The notes: generated from the sequence alone by a model not told the origin. Shown: positions 40,001-48,945, counted from the first letter of the stretch. The stretch: 64,000 nt of DNA from Ananas comosus (GCF_001540865.1 NC_033623.1:9841591-9905590), one strand, 5' to 3'. Numbers and translations: made by a program.

Positions 40001-41643
40001 TTTAAAGGGACATTACATTATCATTCTTCAACTACAACGAGAAACAGTACTTGCCAAGTAGGCCTTCTTCAATATAGAGTTCTTTAAAAGCGTAAAAGAG
40101 TCAAATCTCTATCGAAAATTCAGTATGACAACGTATACATAGCACATGGACAGGGACTCATTATATTGGGAGTCTAGTGCTGGCGTTTTCAAAATTACCA
40201 GCATCTTACTCCTAAACACCTCAGATCTATGACAGCTTCCACATCCTTACAGAGTGCAAATTTTGGCTATTTCACCTTCTCAAAGTCAAGGTGTTAAATG
40301 TCTCTGTCTATTAAAACATTAAAAAGTCGCACATGCTACACTGAAAATTGAAAAATAAGGCCAAAGTCAGCAACTAAGAGCATTAAAACTTCATTTTTGT
40401 CTCACAAGTTTACAAGAATAAAGAATAGATTGTCCAATACTCCAAATGGATGATAACAGAGATAATCATCAATCAAAAAGATTAAAATGTACTAGAAATA
40501 ATCCAAAGGATATCCTGTCTCAAGCTATTATTTGGGATGGACAGTAAGCCATGCAAGTTACTCCACTACTTGTCATGCTGCATCAATAGGCCAAGGCACC
40601 AAAAAAAAAGGGGCTGTGTGCATTTATAATACCTTGTCCGCAGTCCATGTAGTGAATCATCATATTCTAACACGGTGATTTTTGCATCTTGGAATGCTAG
40701 GACAATAGAATCTCTTCTGTTGCTGCGATTATCAGCTCCAACAGATAAAACTGCCATTGATTCCACATTGCCATGCAAGCTAGAAATATTTAAAAGATTT
40801 GAGACCGCAAGAACTAATAGTTCAAAATAAAATGGACAAAACAACTAGAATTTGGTACCACATATATCAAATAAGACTAAAGAAGACAGAAAGTAAGGCT
40901 CAATTGCATAAATTTATCTAAACAATTCTCCCAAGCAAGACTCTCCCAAACACTAAATTGTAAAATTTACCCAACAATTCCACCAATCAGGACACCTCAA
41001 AACTGCAAAAAGAGTATGAGATAGCCAAAAATATGACCCATCATGCCATTGTAATGATTCTAGCTTAGCAAGTAATAAATTCTCTCAGGTCCCTTCATCA
41101 TACCAATGAATCCTGCTTATAACAGATGGACTCTTACCAACTACGTAAAACTTAAAACAAGATAAGAACTTTACCACTATCTATGTTAGTCATTTCACAT
41201 GAGAGCATCATACCTAACAAATCCAACAACTATTTGGAATAAATGGCGGCTAGAGCTCACCGATAGTGGCACACGAGCTCGAGGCGGGCACCAGAGATCC
41301 CGTCGACAACGCCGCCGCCTCCGCCGCCGCGCTTCTGCTCGCCGGAGGCCCGAGGGGCTCTCCCCTCGTCCTCCTGCGCCCTAACTACGTAGATCTCGAG
41401 CACGTTCCCCGCCGTGACGACGAGGTCGGGAACGGCGCCAACCCCGCGTCGCCTCCTCCCCTGCTGCCACTCCGCCGCCTCGAGTTCGTCGCCGGGCAGG
41501 GGAGGGATCTCGGCGGCCGCCGTCGCCTCCGCGGCGGCGGCGGAGGAGGAGGAGGAGGAGGATGGGGAGTGGGTGAAGAACCCGGCGGCGCAGTTCTCGA
41601 TCCCCGTGGGCCAATGCATCATTTTGAAGGCCGCGTAGCTCAT
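19274..41643 (-). CDS. CPSF160: Cleavage and polyadenylation specificity factor subunit 1 (CPSF160)
   Basis: Nuclear scaffold of the CPSF complex that recognises the poly(A) signal of pre-mRNA. The deduced 1,465-aa protein matches plant CPSF160 end to end: '[19 protein letters not shown]' at the start, 'SWKHHTC', 'FEGPDW' and 'KSKASVLTS' along the length, '[19 protein letters not shown]' near the end. Exons 21-26 (about aa 1059-1465) hold the C-terminal CPSF_A region. KRLRR near aa 484-488 is a possible nuclear signal. Exons, first to last: 41261-41643, 40633-40779, 38423-38576, 37485-37620, 36160-36305, 35741-35836, 35557-35609, 34832-34963, 34629-34680, 34389-34505, 33364-33498, 31699-31827, 31165-31242, 30586-30726, 29436-29530, 28830-29023, 27744-28504, 24961-25041, 24791-24856, 24623-24700, 23906-24133, 23652-23783, 23353-23526, 23056-23241, 20209-20597, 19274-19388. 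All use GT-AG and total 4,398 nt in frame. Exon 1 has a Ser/Ala-rich insert (about aa 26-45). A few splice choices, such as the 34389 donor, are inferred by family alignment. Confidence 0.95.
20667..21485. mobile_element. Tourist/PIF-Harbinger-like element (native-locus copy)
   Basis: Reverse complement of 13499-14317, inside CPSF160 intron 24 (20598-23055). TIRs 'ggctgcgtgtggtaacggaa' and '...ttcccaaaccaaacaaagcc', AT-rich interior, no transposase frame. Confidence 0.65.
25675..27336 (+). mobile_element. Cassandra TRIM tandem array: four LTRs, three internal regions
   Basis: The LTRs carry 5S-rRNA-like blocks ('gttaagcgt', 'agtagtcctaggatgg', 'tgacctcctaggaagtgg'), the hallmark of Cassandra. 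LTR1 is 25675-26007, LTR2 26227-26388, LTR3 26608-26773 and LTR4 26992-27336. Each begins TGTGA and ends GTCACA. After LTR1-3 comes 'gttggtatcagagcc', the initiator-tRNA-Met primer site. Purine-rich tracts ('aaagcgggggagggaga') precede LTR3 and similar ones LTR2 and LTR4. Internal regions are 218-219 bp and non-coding. The outer LTRs hold two 5S-like blocks each, the inner LTRs only one. The whole array has one 5-bp target duplication, CAAAT (25670-25674 and 27337-27341), so it behaves as a single insertion later expanded by LTR recombination. It lies in CPSF160 intron 17, antisense to the gene. Confidence 0.9.
31032..31088. repeat. (GA)n microsatellite
   Basis: GA run with few interruptions, inside CPSF160 intron 13. 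Confidence 0.85.
31888..32102. mobile_element. TA-type MITE in CPSF160 intron 11
   Basis: The left end 'ggtgctttcaaaagcacaaa' plus 'gtccttagta' pairs with the right end 'caaggacttgatgcttctaa' plus 'aagcattcc'. The interior pairs 'caaacatattgaccctttgg' with 'tatccaatggccaaaggc'. A TA run follows. The arrangement matches the other TA-type hairpin elements in the window. Confidence 0.6.
32114..32282. mobile_element. Short TA-type MITE in CPSF160 intron 11
   Basis: The left end 'gctagggtgctttcgataga' mirrors the right end 'tgtgctattagaagcactcc'. 'aactttttagcccttaga' mirrors 'tccaagggttaaaaagttgg'. Only about 170 bp, bounded by (TA)n and (CT)n(TA)n. Confidence 0.65.
32387..32709. mobile_element. 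TIR element, 'AAGGATTTAAGTGCC' family, copy 1
   Basis: Left TIR 'caagggtttaagtgcccgtc' then 'ggtacgggcc'; right end 'cacgaccccgtgccacggga' then 'cttaaatccttgg', its imperfect reverse complement. Inner hairpin segments carry 'accgtgcc' and 'ggcacg' motifs. The non-coding AT-rich centre contains 'gttgctaaagaaaataaata'. Copy 2 follows after only about 27 bp of TA-rich spacer, and copy 3 is at 54447-54815. TA repeats flank it, so a TA target site is plausible. Confidence 0.7.
32737..33079. mobile_element. TIR element, 'AAGGATTTAAGTGCC' family, copy 2
   Basis: Same orientation and very similar to copy 1 throughout, including 'gtgataaaaagacataataa' in the centre. The right end 'cacggcacttaaatccttta' is slightly diverged. 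Together with copy 1 it makes a head-to-tail pair in CPSF160 intron 11. Confidence 0.7.
33080..33195. repeat. Compound (TACA)n/(TA)n/(CA)n microsatellite
   Basis: Low-complexity TA/TACA/CA tract immediately after the second TIR element. Confidence 0.9.
33640..34135. repeat. AT-rich intronic insert with tandem repeats
   Basis: The phrase 'ttgatcataacc' recurs at least four times ('aatagattgatcataac', 'aacaaattgatcataacc'). The units are about 55-125 bp and alternate with 'cttatttgagatatttttt'-type phrases. It ends 'cgcttttatatatagaatag'. It lies between CPSF160 exons 10 and 11. The repeat class is not recognised. Confidence 0.5.
37885..38233. mobile_element. Hairpin (long-TIR) MITE in CPSF160 intron 3
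   Basis: The left arm 'ggaccattttgaatcagcta' plus 'cccaacatttcaaaattttg' is mirrored by the right arm 'caaaattttgaaaggttggg' (with one base shift) plus 'tagccaactcaaaatgttcc'. Arms of about 90 bp enclose a further internal inverted segment ('gatttgagtcaatcaata' against 'ttgactaactcaaatc'). No coding capacity. Confidence 0.7.
39314..40016. repeat. 73-bp direct repeat bracketing an inverted copy and an N
   Basis: The block beginning 'tttctcatagcaggacaaaa' and ending 'aaagggacattac' occurs at 39314-39386 and again, identical as read, at 39944-40016. The first copy ends directly at the N at 39387. Confidence 0.9.
39388..39953. repeat. Inverted copy (left) of intron 2 sequence
   Basis: Reverse complement of 40035-40600 with about three differences that I could see, for example 'gtgcatgtgctatatatacg' against 'gtccatgtgctatgtatacg'. 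It starts right after the N at 39387. Confidence 0.9.
40035..40600. repeat. Inverted copy (right) of intron 2 sequence
   Basis: Partner of 39388-39953, inside CPSF160 intron 2 (38577-40632). It is adjacent to exon 2, so this is probably the native copy. The pair has an 81-bp spacer. Confidence 0.9.
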
Positions 41644-41720
41644 TGCGGAAGGGGGTTCGATCTAGGGTTTATCTTCGCTCGCGCGGATCAATCGCTAGGG
41701 TTTTAAGGTTTGCGGGGTTT
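41644..41720 (-). promoter_or_regulatory. 5' leader/promoter region of CPSF160 with two telo-boxes
   Basis: On the minus strand, AAACCCTA occurs at 41663-41670 and 41696-41703, just upstream of the CPSF160 ATG. Such telo-box motifs are known in promoters and leaders of plant housekeeping and translation-related genes. The role here is inferred from position and motif only. Upstream sequence to 41930 has no other recognised element. Confidence 0.5.
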
Positions 41721-41977
41721 TAGGGGCGAGGGAAAGGGAAAATGAACTACACACTCGTTTATGGAGAAACAACGATGAAAACTACATAGGCGGGAGAGGA
41801 GTGGGAGGAGTGAAAAGTTTAGGTTAGGGACGAACACAAGATGTGCGGGTTCGGGTTCGGGTTCAAGTCGCACCCGTCAAGTCGAGTAGGGTTAGATTGG
41901 GTTCGACTCCACTGTTAACATATAAAGAATGGTCTATTTGCATAAAAAATCCACAAGTCGAGCTTTTGCAAAACTAA

Positions 41978-42656
41978 GGGCACGTTTGTTTCACCGAAAT
42001 TAGACTTTGGGTTGAAGTAGACTTTGGATTGAACTGGAGTTCGGTGAAAACTACTTCTTCCCCGCTGTTTGTTTCGTAGTTATGAAAGTAAAGTTCCATC
42101 AGTTCTGTTGTTTATTTGGTAGGAAGTGTATAATATAAAACTATAATTTATATATAAATAATAAATATTTTAATAAATAAAAATAATATAATTATATTTT
42201 TATATAATTAAAAATTTAATTTAAAACAACTAAATTATTTTTTTATACAAAAATTATAGTAATACAATATAAAAAATATGAATACTTAATTAATCAATTT
42301 TTATCATATTTTGAATTTACAAACTAAATAAAAAAAATATTAAAACTTAACTAATCAATTTTTATCATATTTTAGATATATTAACAGAATAAAAAAATAA
42401 TTAGTAACATAATTAAATATATTTAAATATAACTAGTTTTATCTATTATATTATTTTATTTTATTTTTTTCACCTCTCTTCACCGTAATTGACTTCGGCC
42501 CACGATGGGGCGAAGTCAATTACGCCGTTTGAGATTAACTCAAGTTTCGATCGTAACTTTTTTACGGCGAACCAAATAATGGAAGTAGTCGTTTAGGGCG
42601 AAAACGACTTCCCTTCTCTCCACTTCCACCCCACTCCCACCCAAACAAACATGCCC
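41978..42656. mobile_element. Tourist/PIF-Harbinger-type element nested in the Pack-MULE arm
   Basis: Left end 'gggcacgtttgtttcacc', right end 'cacccaaacaaacatgccc', flanked by the 3-bp repeat TAA at 41975-41977 and 42657-42659. Subterminal inverted segments 'gaagtcaattac' and 'gcgaagtcaattacgcc' are present. The AT-rich middle (42120-42470) has no frame. A precise interruption of the MULE inverted repeat confirms the insertion. Confidence 0.8.
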
Positions 42657-42785
42657 TAAGCATAAACTAAGGGTCTTTTTCAATTTTGCAGATTCGGACC
42701 AGATTTTTCGCGATCGGACGAAAATACCTATATTCCTTTTCTTCTCTCTCTTCTTTTTTTTCTCTCTTTTCTTTTTTTTTTCTTC

Positions 42786-43793
42786 TGTGAAACAACCATT
42801 GTACTCTAAAAGCTTAAGCTGTTAGAGAACGGTGTTTAAACATTTTTATATTTAACACTCCCCCTCACGTCTGGGCTCGAGACTTTTTAATCGGCCCATG
42901 ACGTGAGCTTGAATTAAATGGGAGGAACTGATACCATGTGTCGGATCGTTGGCGCTAACCATTAATCCCAAAAGCTCAAGCTGTTAGAAATACGCAACCA
43001 ATTCACTTAAAGCGTACAGAAACAGCGCCCACGGGTGTCAATTGTGACTCGGCACACCTGGCCTCACGCCACTTCGAACATGACTCGGCCCAACCCAGCC
43101 TCACGCCATTTTGAACATGACTCGGCCCACATGGCATCCTGCCTTGTCGGATCGTTGGCGCTAACCATTAATCCCAAAAGCTCGAGCTGTTAGAAATACG
43201 CAACTAATTCACTTAAAGCGTACAGAAACAGCGCCCACGGGTCTCGATTGTGACTCGGCCCACCTAGCCTCACGCCACTTCGAACATGACTCTGCCCACA
43301 TGGCATCCCGCCACAGGGCAGGATGCTGGCCCATTTAAGCCAACAATCCCCCCTCCAGCACCTGCACAATTTGCAGCATGCAGGAATTGAACCCGTGACC
43401 TCTGGCTCTGATACCACTTGTCGGATCGTTAGCGCTAACCATTAATCCCAAAAGCTCGAGCTGTTAGAAATACGTTCACTTAAAGTGTACAGAAACAGCG
43501 CCCACGGGTCTCGATTATGACTCGGCCCACCTGGCCTCACGCCACTTCGAACATGACTCGGCCAAACCCTGCCTCACGCCATTTCGAACATGACTCGGCC
43601 CACATGGCCTCCCGCCACAGGGAAGGATGCTGGCCCATTTAAGCCAACAATCCCCCCTCCAGCACCTGCACACATTTGCAGCATGCAGGAATCGAATCCG
43701 TTACCTCTGTCTCTGATACCATGTGAAACAACCATTGTACTCTAAAAACTTAAGCTGTTAGAGAACGGTGTTTAAACATTTTTATATTTAACA
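42786..43793 (-). mobile_element. TRIM-like element with 72-bp LTRs
   Basis: The terminal direct repeats are 42786-42857 and 43722-43793, 72 bp each; on the minus strand they read TGTTAA...TTTCACA and differ at about one base. The flanking 5-bp duplication is TCTTC (42781-42785 and 43794-43798). On the minus strand the 5' LTR is followed by 'tggtatcagag' (plus 43711-43721), the initiator-tRNA-Met primer site. The 3' LTR is preceded by the purine tract 'gtgaggggga'. The internal part is non-coding and holds about three tandem LTR-like units, listed separately. Confidence 0.8.
42941..43723 (-). repeat. Tandem LTR-like units inside the TRIM
   Basis: Three units start at 42941, 43147 and 43421 with 'tcggatcgttggcgctaacc' (or 'agcgctaacc'). 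They contain 'agaaacagcgcccacgggt' and repeats of 'ctcacgccacttcgaacatg'. On the minus strand, units end 'gatccgaca' and are followed by 'agtggtatcagagcc', a short spacer and a purine tract 'gctggagggggga'. That is an LTR, primer site and polypurine tract compressed into about 72 bp of internal DNA. Confidence 0.65.
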
Positions 43794-44109
43794 TCTTCGT
43801 TATTTTTTTCTCTCCGACCCTCATCGCCTCCTCCACCGTCTTCAGGGCCCTCGACCGATGGTAATGAGAGCGACGCTGCTTCCTCTTCCTCAATCTCCTT
43901 CTCCGCCGACACCGGCGGTCCTTGACGACAGTAGTGAGGGCAACGCCGCCTCCTTTTCCTCTTCTCCGCCTCCGTCTTCGCCGACACCGAAAAAAGAGAG
44001 CTCGGAGCGGGCATGGGTGAGGGTAGAGCAGATAGAGACGATGAGATCATGGTCAAGGAGGTGCTCGCCGCTCATAAGGATGAGGAAAAAAGACACGCCC
44101 ATCTCCAAA

Positions 44110-44650
44110 TGATCCGGGACGATCAAACCATCCGGATAAGTTTCAACCGTTGCGGATAAGGCGGAGGCCGTTCCAACTATTTCTATTAGAATAAGGATCG
44201 AGGTGGTTCCAACTAATTCGGTTAGGATAAGAATCGAGATGGTTCCAACTAATTCTGTTAAGATATGAATCAAAATGGTTCCAACTAATTCGGTTAGGNT
44301 TCCAACTAATTCGGTTAGGATAAGAATCGAGATGGTTCCAACTAATTCTGTTAAGATATGAATCAAAATGGTTCCAACTAATTCGGTTAGGATAAGATCA
44401 AGATGGTTTCAACTACTTTGGTTAGGATAAGGATAAAGTTGTTTTCAAAATATTTTATTTTTATCTTCTTGTATGCCTGAAGGTTATAAATAGGGGCCCT
44501 ACTGACTCTTATAAAGTCACTCCAGTTTAGAGAGAATTAATATACAGACTTTTCCATGTAAATATATTGTGTTCTTTTCTTTCTCTTTAATCTGGCTTCA
44601 GATATCCATCGGGGAGGGGCTGCGACATTGCTTCCTCATCCGACGGATCA
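44110..44650 (+). repeat. 5' LTR of the Ty3/gypsy element
   Basis: 541 bp, starting 'tgatccgggacgatcaaacc' and ending 'tccgacggatca'. It has more copies of the 'ggttccaactaattcggtta' minisatellite than the 3' LTR. An N at 44299 lies at the border of an exact roughly 95-bp duplication of that array. TATA-like 'ggttataaatagg' is at about 44484-44496. Confidence 0.85.
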
Positions 44651-44781
44651 AGTGGTATCAGAGCATCTGACCCTAGTGCATTGTGTGAACCAGAAGCGTT
44701 TACAAGGCTACTGGTGAACAACTCTCCGTCCTCGACATTTTCCGCAAGCCACCGACAAGGAAAACGAAGAGCACATCTACC

Positions 44782-46148
44782 ATGTCTACAGACGAGCAGA
44801 TAGTGACGCCATTCGACCTTGCCGCCAAGGTCACCGTGCTGTCCGACGACATGAAGACCATTTTAGATTAGATCAAGACCCAATTTGCAGCACCATCGGC
44901 AATGTCGGTGGAGAAGAGCGGTCGGCTTGCAAGAACTCCTCCTCCAAATTAGCATGTGACACCGATGAAGGACGCTGCCGAGGATACCTCAGGTGCGCGA
45001 AACGACGACAACTCCGACGATGATGGAAGCATAGCTCCGTCGGTTGCAGAAGGGAGGTCGCAACCGTTTAAGGTTGAGGCCAAGATCGAGATCCCTAAAT
45101 ACGACGGTATTGTCGACCTCTACAACTATAGCAACTCGGAAAAGGTAACTTTCATAAAACTAAAACTTGTAGGTCATGCTTTGACTTGGTGGAAGGCCAC
45201 TCTCCAAACTTCCGCCAATGAAGAGTTCACCTGGAGTCAGTTTAAATGACTGATTCGCCAGGAGCTCTACCCTATGGGATATGAAGAAGAGCGATGGAAG
45301 TGTTGGTATGTCTGCGCCAAAAGCGTGACTAGACAGTGCAGGACTACACCACCGACTTCTGGTGCCAAGCCTTGGCGCTTGGCATCTCCCTCAACGATCC
45401 ACAGGTGTTTCGTAAATACACCGCGGGCCTACAGGAGAGCATCAATGATGAGCTTCATCTCTTCGGTGTTCGTGATATCGCCTCGGCGAGCCAAACAGCA
45501 ATGGCGATTGAGCGGAAGAACAAACTATCTCGCGGGAAGAAGCCATCTAGAGAGTTTGCTGAGGGCTCGAAAAAGTTCAAAAAGGAGTTCTCTGATCCTG
45601 ATTTGTACTGTGATCGTTGTAAAGTCACAGGACATGTCAAGGATCGATGCTGGAAGCTCCATCCAGAGCTGAGACCAAAGAAGAAAGATAATCGTGGAAA
45701 ACGCACAACGGCAACGGCAACGACAGCAGCAGGATCAACAAGTGATACTCCTACCTTAATCAGACGAATTGATCAAGCGGATACTAGCTTGTCTCTGATG
45801 GCTATGCCGAAGGAGACAAACCTGTGCCCATCAAATCTGACTGATAAGAGAGAGGAGTTGTTCACATTTCGAGTTCAAGTCAAAAATGAGATGATCGATG
45901 CCATCATTGATCCCGGCAGCAAAAAGAACTTGATCTCGGAGAACCTAGTTCAAAGGCTGGGTTTGTCGACTACACCACACCCACACCCATATCCATTAGG
46001 GTGGATTAACAGCAACATCGAGATGAAGATCGATCGCCAATGTAAGGTGAAGTTTGCAGTGACCGACGTCAACATCAACGAAATGCTGTGTGAGGTTGTG
46101 CCGTTGAACATTTGCAACCTCATCTTCAGTAGTCCCTACCTGGGACCG
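44782..46148 (+). pseudogene. gag and protease region of the Ty3/gypsy element (broken)
   Basis: The frame opens at the ATG at 44782 and has in-frame stops near 44870, 44951 and 45247. A frame change near 45300 then leads to the open stretch 45336-46148. The zinc knuckle CX2CX4HX4C lies in 'YCDRCKVTGHVKDRCWKLHP'. The retroviral-type protease motif appears as 'IDAIIDPGSKKNLIS', with P in place of the usual S/T after the catalytic D. Confidence 0.8.
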
Positions 46149-46430
46149 TGACGCTACCTTCTTCCGTCGTCCTCAGCAATACCAATTTGTTAAGGATGGA
46201 CAAAAATTTTTGTTCACCACAGAGCCATTATCAACAACTATAGACCCGGTAACCACTTGCCAAGTCAAGAGAATGATCAATGTCTGCAAAAGTTTGCCTT
46301 ACTGGTCATTCGGCCAATTATATCTGAGGAGGCAAACAGTAAGATATTAAGCCTAGCATGCAAGGAAAATCCTAATGATGTAGCCAAACTGATCAGCGAG
46401 CATTAGGATATGTTTCAAGAAGTATAGGGA

Positions 46431-46976
46431 TTGCCACCAAAGCAAACCGTGGAACATGAGATCCAATTAATCAGCGACGCTCCGTTACCGAATCTTGGCA
46501 TGTACCGAAACTCGGTGGTGGAGAATGAGGAGATAAAGCGACAAGTGACTGAGTTACTAAAGAGTGGTACTATCAAACCGAGTAGCTCCCCCTATGGTTC
46601 CCCGATCGTATTGGTGCCAAAGAAAGACGGCGGGTGGCGAATGTGTATCGACTACCATGCCCTCAACAAAATCACCATCAAGAATCGGTACCCCTTACCG
46701 CAGATCGATGATCTCTTAAACCAACTGAAGCATGCTCGCTATTTCGCCAAACTGGACCTGAAGTCTGACTATCATCAGGTTCGAATCCGAGAGGATGACA
46801 CCTGGATGACCACGTTCAAGACTCGACAAGGCCTGTTTGAATGGCTCGTCATGCCATTGGGCATTTGCAATGCACCAGCCGCTTTTATGCGACTGATGAA
46901 CGACATTCTACGCCCCTTCCTTGATGACTTCTTGATCGTCTACCTCGACGACATCCTTATCTACAGTCGATCGTAG
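46431..46976 (+). pseudogene. Reverse transcriptase region (Ty3/gypsy)
   Basis: An open stretch of 181 codons with RT landmarks: '[19 protein letters not shown]', '[16 protein letters not shown]', '[15 protein letters not shown]', '[18 protein letters not shown]' and the active-site motif 'YLDDILIYS'. A stop at 46974 truncates it; the thumb and connection continue in other frames. Typical 'NAPATF' is 'NAPAAF' here. Confidence 0.9.
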
Positions 46977-47071
46977 GAGCATCTGGCGCATGTCAAGAAG
47001 GTTTTCATGCTGCTCAAGAACACCAACTCCGCTTAAACCCTAAAAAGTGTGAGTACGGCAAGCAAAGCCTG

Positions 47072-47650
47072 GTGTATCTCGAGTTCGTGGTGGGCGGCGG
47101 CGAGCTTCATATCGACCCGGACAAGGTCAGGGCCATCAAGGAATGGTCTAGGCCCAAAAATGTGACGAAGGTGCAGAGCTTCATGGACACTTGCCAATAT
47201 GTCCAAAAACCTATCCGGCACTTTTCTGTCCTTGCTACCCCTCTACATGCACTAACGAAGGCCAATCAAAAGTTCAAATGGAGTTCGAAACATGAGGACA
47301 CGTTCCGACTTCTGCAACGAAAGATATGCGAGGCGTCTATTCTTGCGCTACCAAATCTGCAACGACTCTTTGAGTTGGAGGCAGACACGTCGGGATACGC
47401 CATAGGGGCTATCTTGATACAAGACGGCCGGCCTATCGCGTATTACTCCAAAATATTCCAGAGAGCTCAAAAGAACTACCCGACCTATGACAACAAACTC
47501 TTGGCACTACACCAGGCGGTGAAGCATTGGCGGGTCTATCTCCTAGGAATGGAGACAGTGGTGCATACAGACCACCGTCCGCTTCAGTACCTCCAAACGC
47601 AATCAAAATTACAACAGGCGCATCACATAAAATGGATGACATATTTGTAG
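47072..47650 (+). pseudogene. RT thumb and RNase H region (Ty3/gypsy)
   Basis: Open stretch in a new frame. 'ELEADTSGYAIGAILIQDG' holds the first RNase H aspartate, 'YDNKLLALHQAVKHWRVYL' the glutamate-type helix (E changed to K/L here), and 'VVHTDHRPLQYL' the TDH motif. A stop follows 'HHIKWMTYL'; the next 50 bp still encode 'KYKKGAHNKLADML' before another stop. No integrase zinc finger or DDE core follows. Confidence 0.85.
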
Positions 47651-47893
47651 CAGTTCAATCTGGTGATCAAGTACAAGAAAGGCGCTCACAATAAACTGGC
47701 TGATATGCTATAGCGACCACCAGTGGCAGGCACTTTGCTTGTCGATATTTATGCAAGTTCAGCCAAATTTTCAAGAGTATGCAACCTTACATGTAGAAGA
47801 CTCGATTTTTAAGAAAAACTGGGAAAACTCAATTTTCTCACTTACGGTTCTAGATCCAACAGGTGCTAGTTCCTCTCAAAAATTGGGGAGCCA

Positions 47894-48341
47894 TGATTCG
47901 GGACGATCAAACCATCCAGATAAGTTTCAACCGTTGCGGATAAGGCGGAGGCCCTTCCAACTACTTCGATTAGAATAAGGATCAAGGTGGTTCCAACTAA
48001 TTCGGTTAGGATAAAAATCGAGGTGGTTCCAACTAATTCGGTTAGGATATGAATCGAGATGGTTCCAATTAATTCGGTAAGGATAAGATCGAGATGGTTC
48101 CAACTACTTCAGTTAAGATAAGGATAAAGTTGTTTTTAAAATATTTCATTCTTATCTTCTTGTAAGCCTGAAGGCTATAAATAGGGACCCTACTGGCTCT
48201 TGTAAAGTCACTCCAGTTTAGAGAGAATTAATATACAGACTCTTCCACATAAATATATTGTGTTCTTTTTTTTCTCTTTAATCTGGTTTCAGATATCCAT
48301 CGGGGAGGCGCTGCGACATTACTTCTTTCTCTAACGGATCA
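47894..48341 (+). repeat. 3' LTR of the Ty3/gypsy element
   Basis: 448 bp, similar to the 5' LTR over its length but with fewer 'ggttccaactaattcggtta' repeats. TATA-like 'ggctataaatagg' is present. The ends TGAT...ATCA are followed by the CCAAA duplication. Confidence 0.85.
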
Positions 48342-48499
48342 CCAAAGAGCGAACAAAGATGCAAAGGATAGAAAAAAAAAAATAAGAATAAAAAGTAAAA
48401 AAGAATAAAGAAAAAAATTTGTCTCTTTGAAAGACTATTCTACATCGTTACTATTATCGAAAAAAAAATCTAAAATTAGAGAAAAAGGAAGAAGAAGAT

Positions 48500-48640
48500 G
48501 AATGTTGCACTATTAAAATTATGTTGCACTGTTTAAGGTGAACGCTGCACTCTTTGAAATAAAAATTATACTTTTTGAAACAAAAGTTGCACTCTTTTGA
48601 TAAATATTATACTGTTTTAAAAAAATTACACTGTTTCTCT
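48500..48640. repeat. Irregular 'gttgcact' repeat block, left arm
   Basis: About six irregular units of 25-30 bp with cores 'gttgcact', 'gctgcact', 'attatact' or 'attacact', followed by T/A-rich spacers. The mirror image 'agtgcaac' units are at 50190-50340, part of the Pack-MULE inverted repeat. Confidence 0.75.
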
Positions 48641-48682
48641 CTCTTCCTCTTCCTACGCTTCCTTCTTCCCCTCGGCTATGGC

Positions 48683-48945
48683 CTACATGGCGTTGGCGTC
48701 GAGCGAGACCGACGCCGCCTGCACGTCGTACTGCAGCGGCCACGAGCCGTTGCGCGGGACCGCGAACGAAGGAGCGCGCTGCAGCGCGACGTAGATCCAA
48801 TGGAAGCTGAGCGTGAAACCGACATCCGAGAAACGGTTGTCGTTCTCGACGACCACCATAAGGGCCATCCGAACGCCGAGCGTGCCGGACTGGTCGTAGT
48901 CAAGCCGGCACAGGTGCGCCGTCGGCACGCGGTGCGGAGGGAAAG
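48683..48945 (-). pseudogene. Captured LEA-2/NDR1-HIN1-like fragment, left-arm copy
   Basis: The minus-strand frame reads 'VPTAHLCRLDYDQSGTLGVR', 'MALMVVVENDNRFSDVGFTL' and 'FAVPRNGSWPLQYDVQ'. This resembles the beta-rich LEA-2 domain of plant NDR1/HIN1-like membrane proteins: a conserved N-x-N followed by a 'sdvgf' strand and a late hydrophobic 'plqydv' strand. Only part of the domain is present, with no membrane anchor. It is GC-rich against AT-rich flanks, as expected of a captured exon. Assignment rests on motif recall and should be treated as tentative. Confidence 0.5.

Larger units (their letters stand above)
44110..48341 (+). mobile_element. Degenerate Ty3/gypsy LTR retrotransposon, integrase missing
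   Basis: LTRs at 44110-44650 and 47894-48341 both start TGAT and end ATCA. The target duplication CCAAA is at 44105-44109 and 48342-48346. A primer site 'tggtatcagagc' follows the 5' LTR at 44654. Internal order is gag with zinc knuckle, aspartic protease, reverse transcriptase, RNase H, which fits Ty3/gypsy. After RNase H (stop at about 47650) only about 240 bp precede the 3' LTR and no integrase is visible. Internal stop codons and at least two frame changes break the polyprotein, so it is inactive. Confidence 0.9.
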
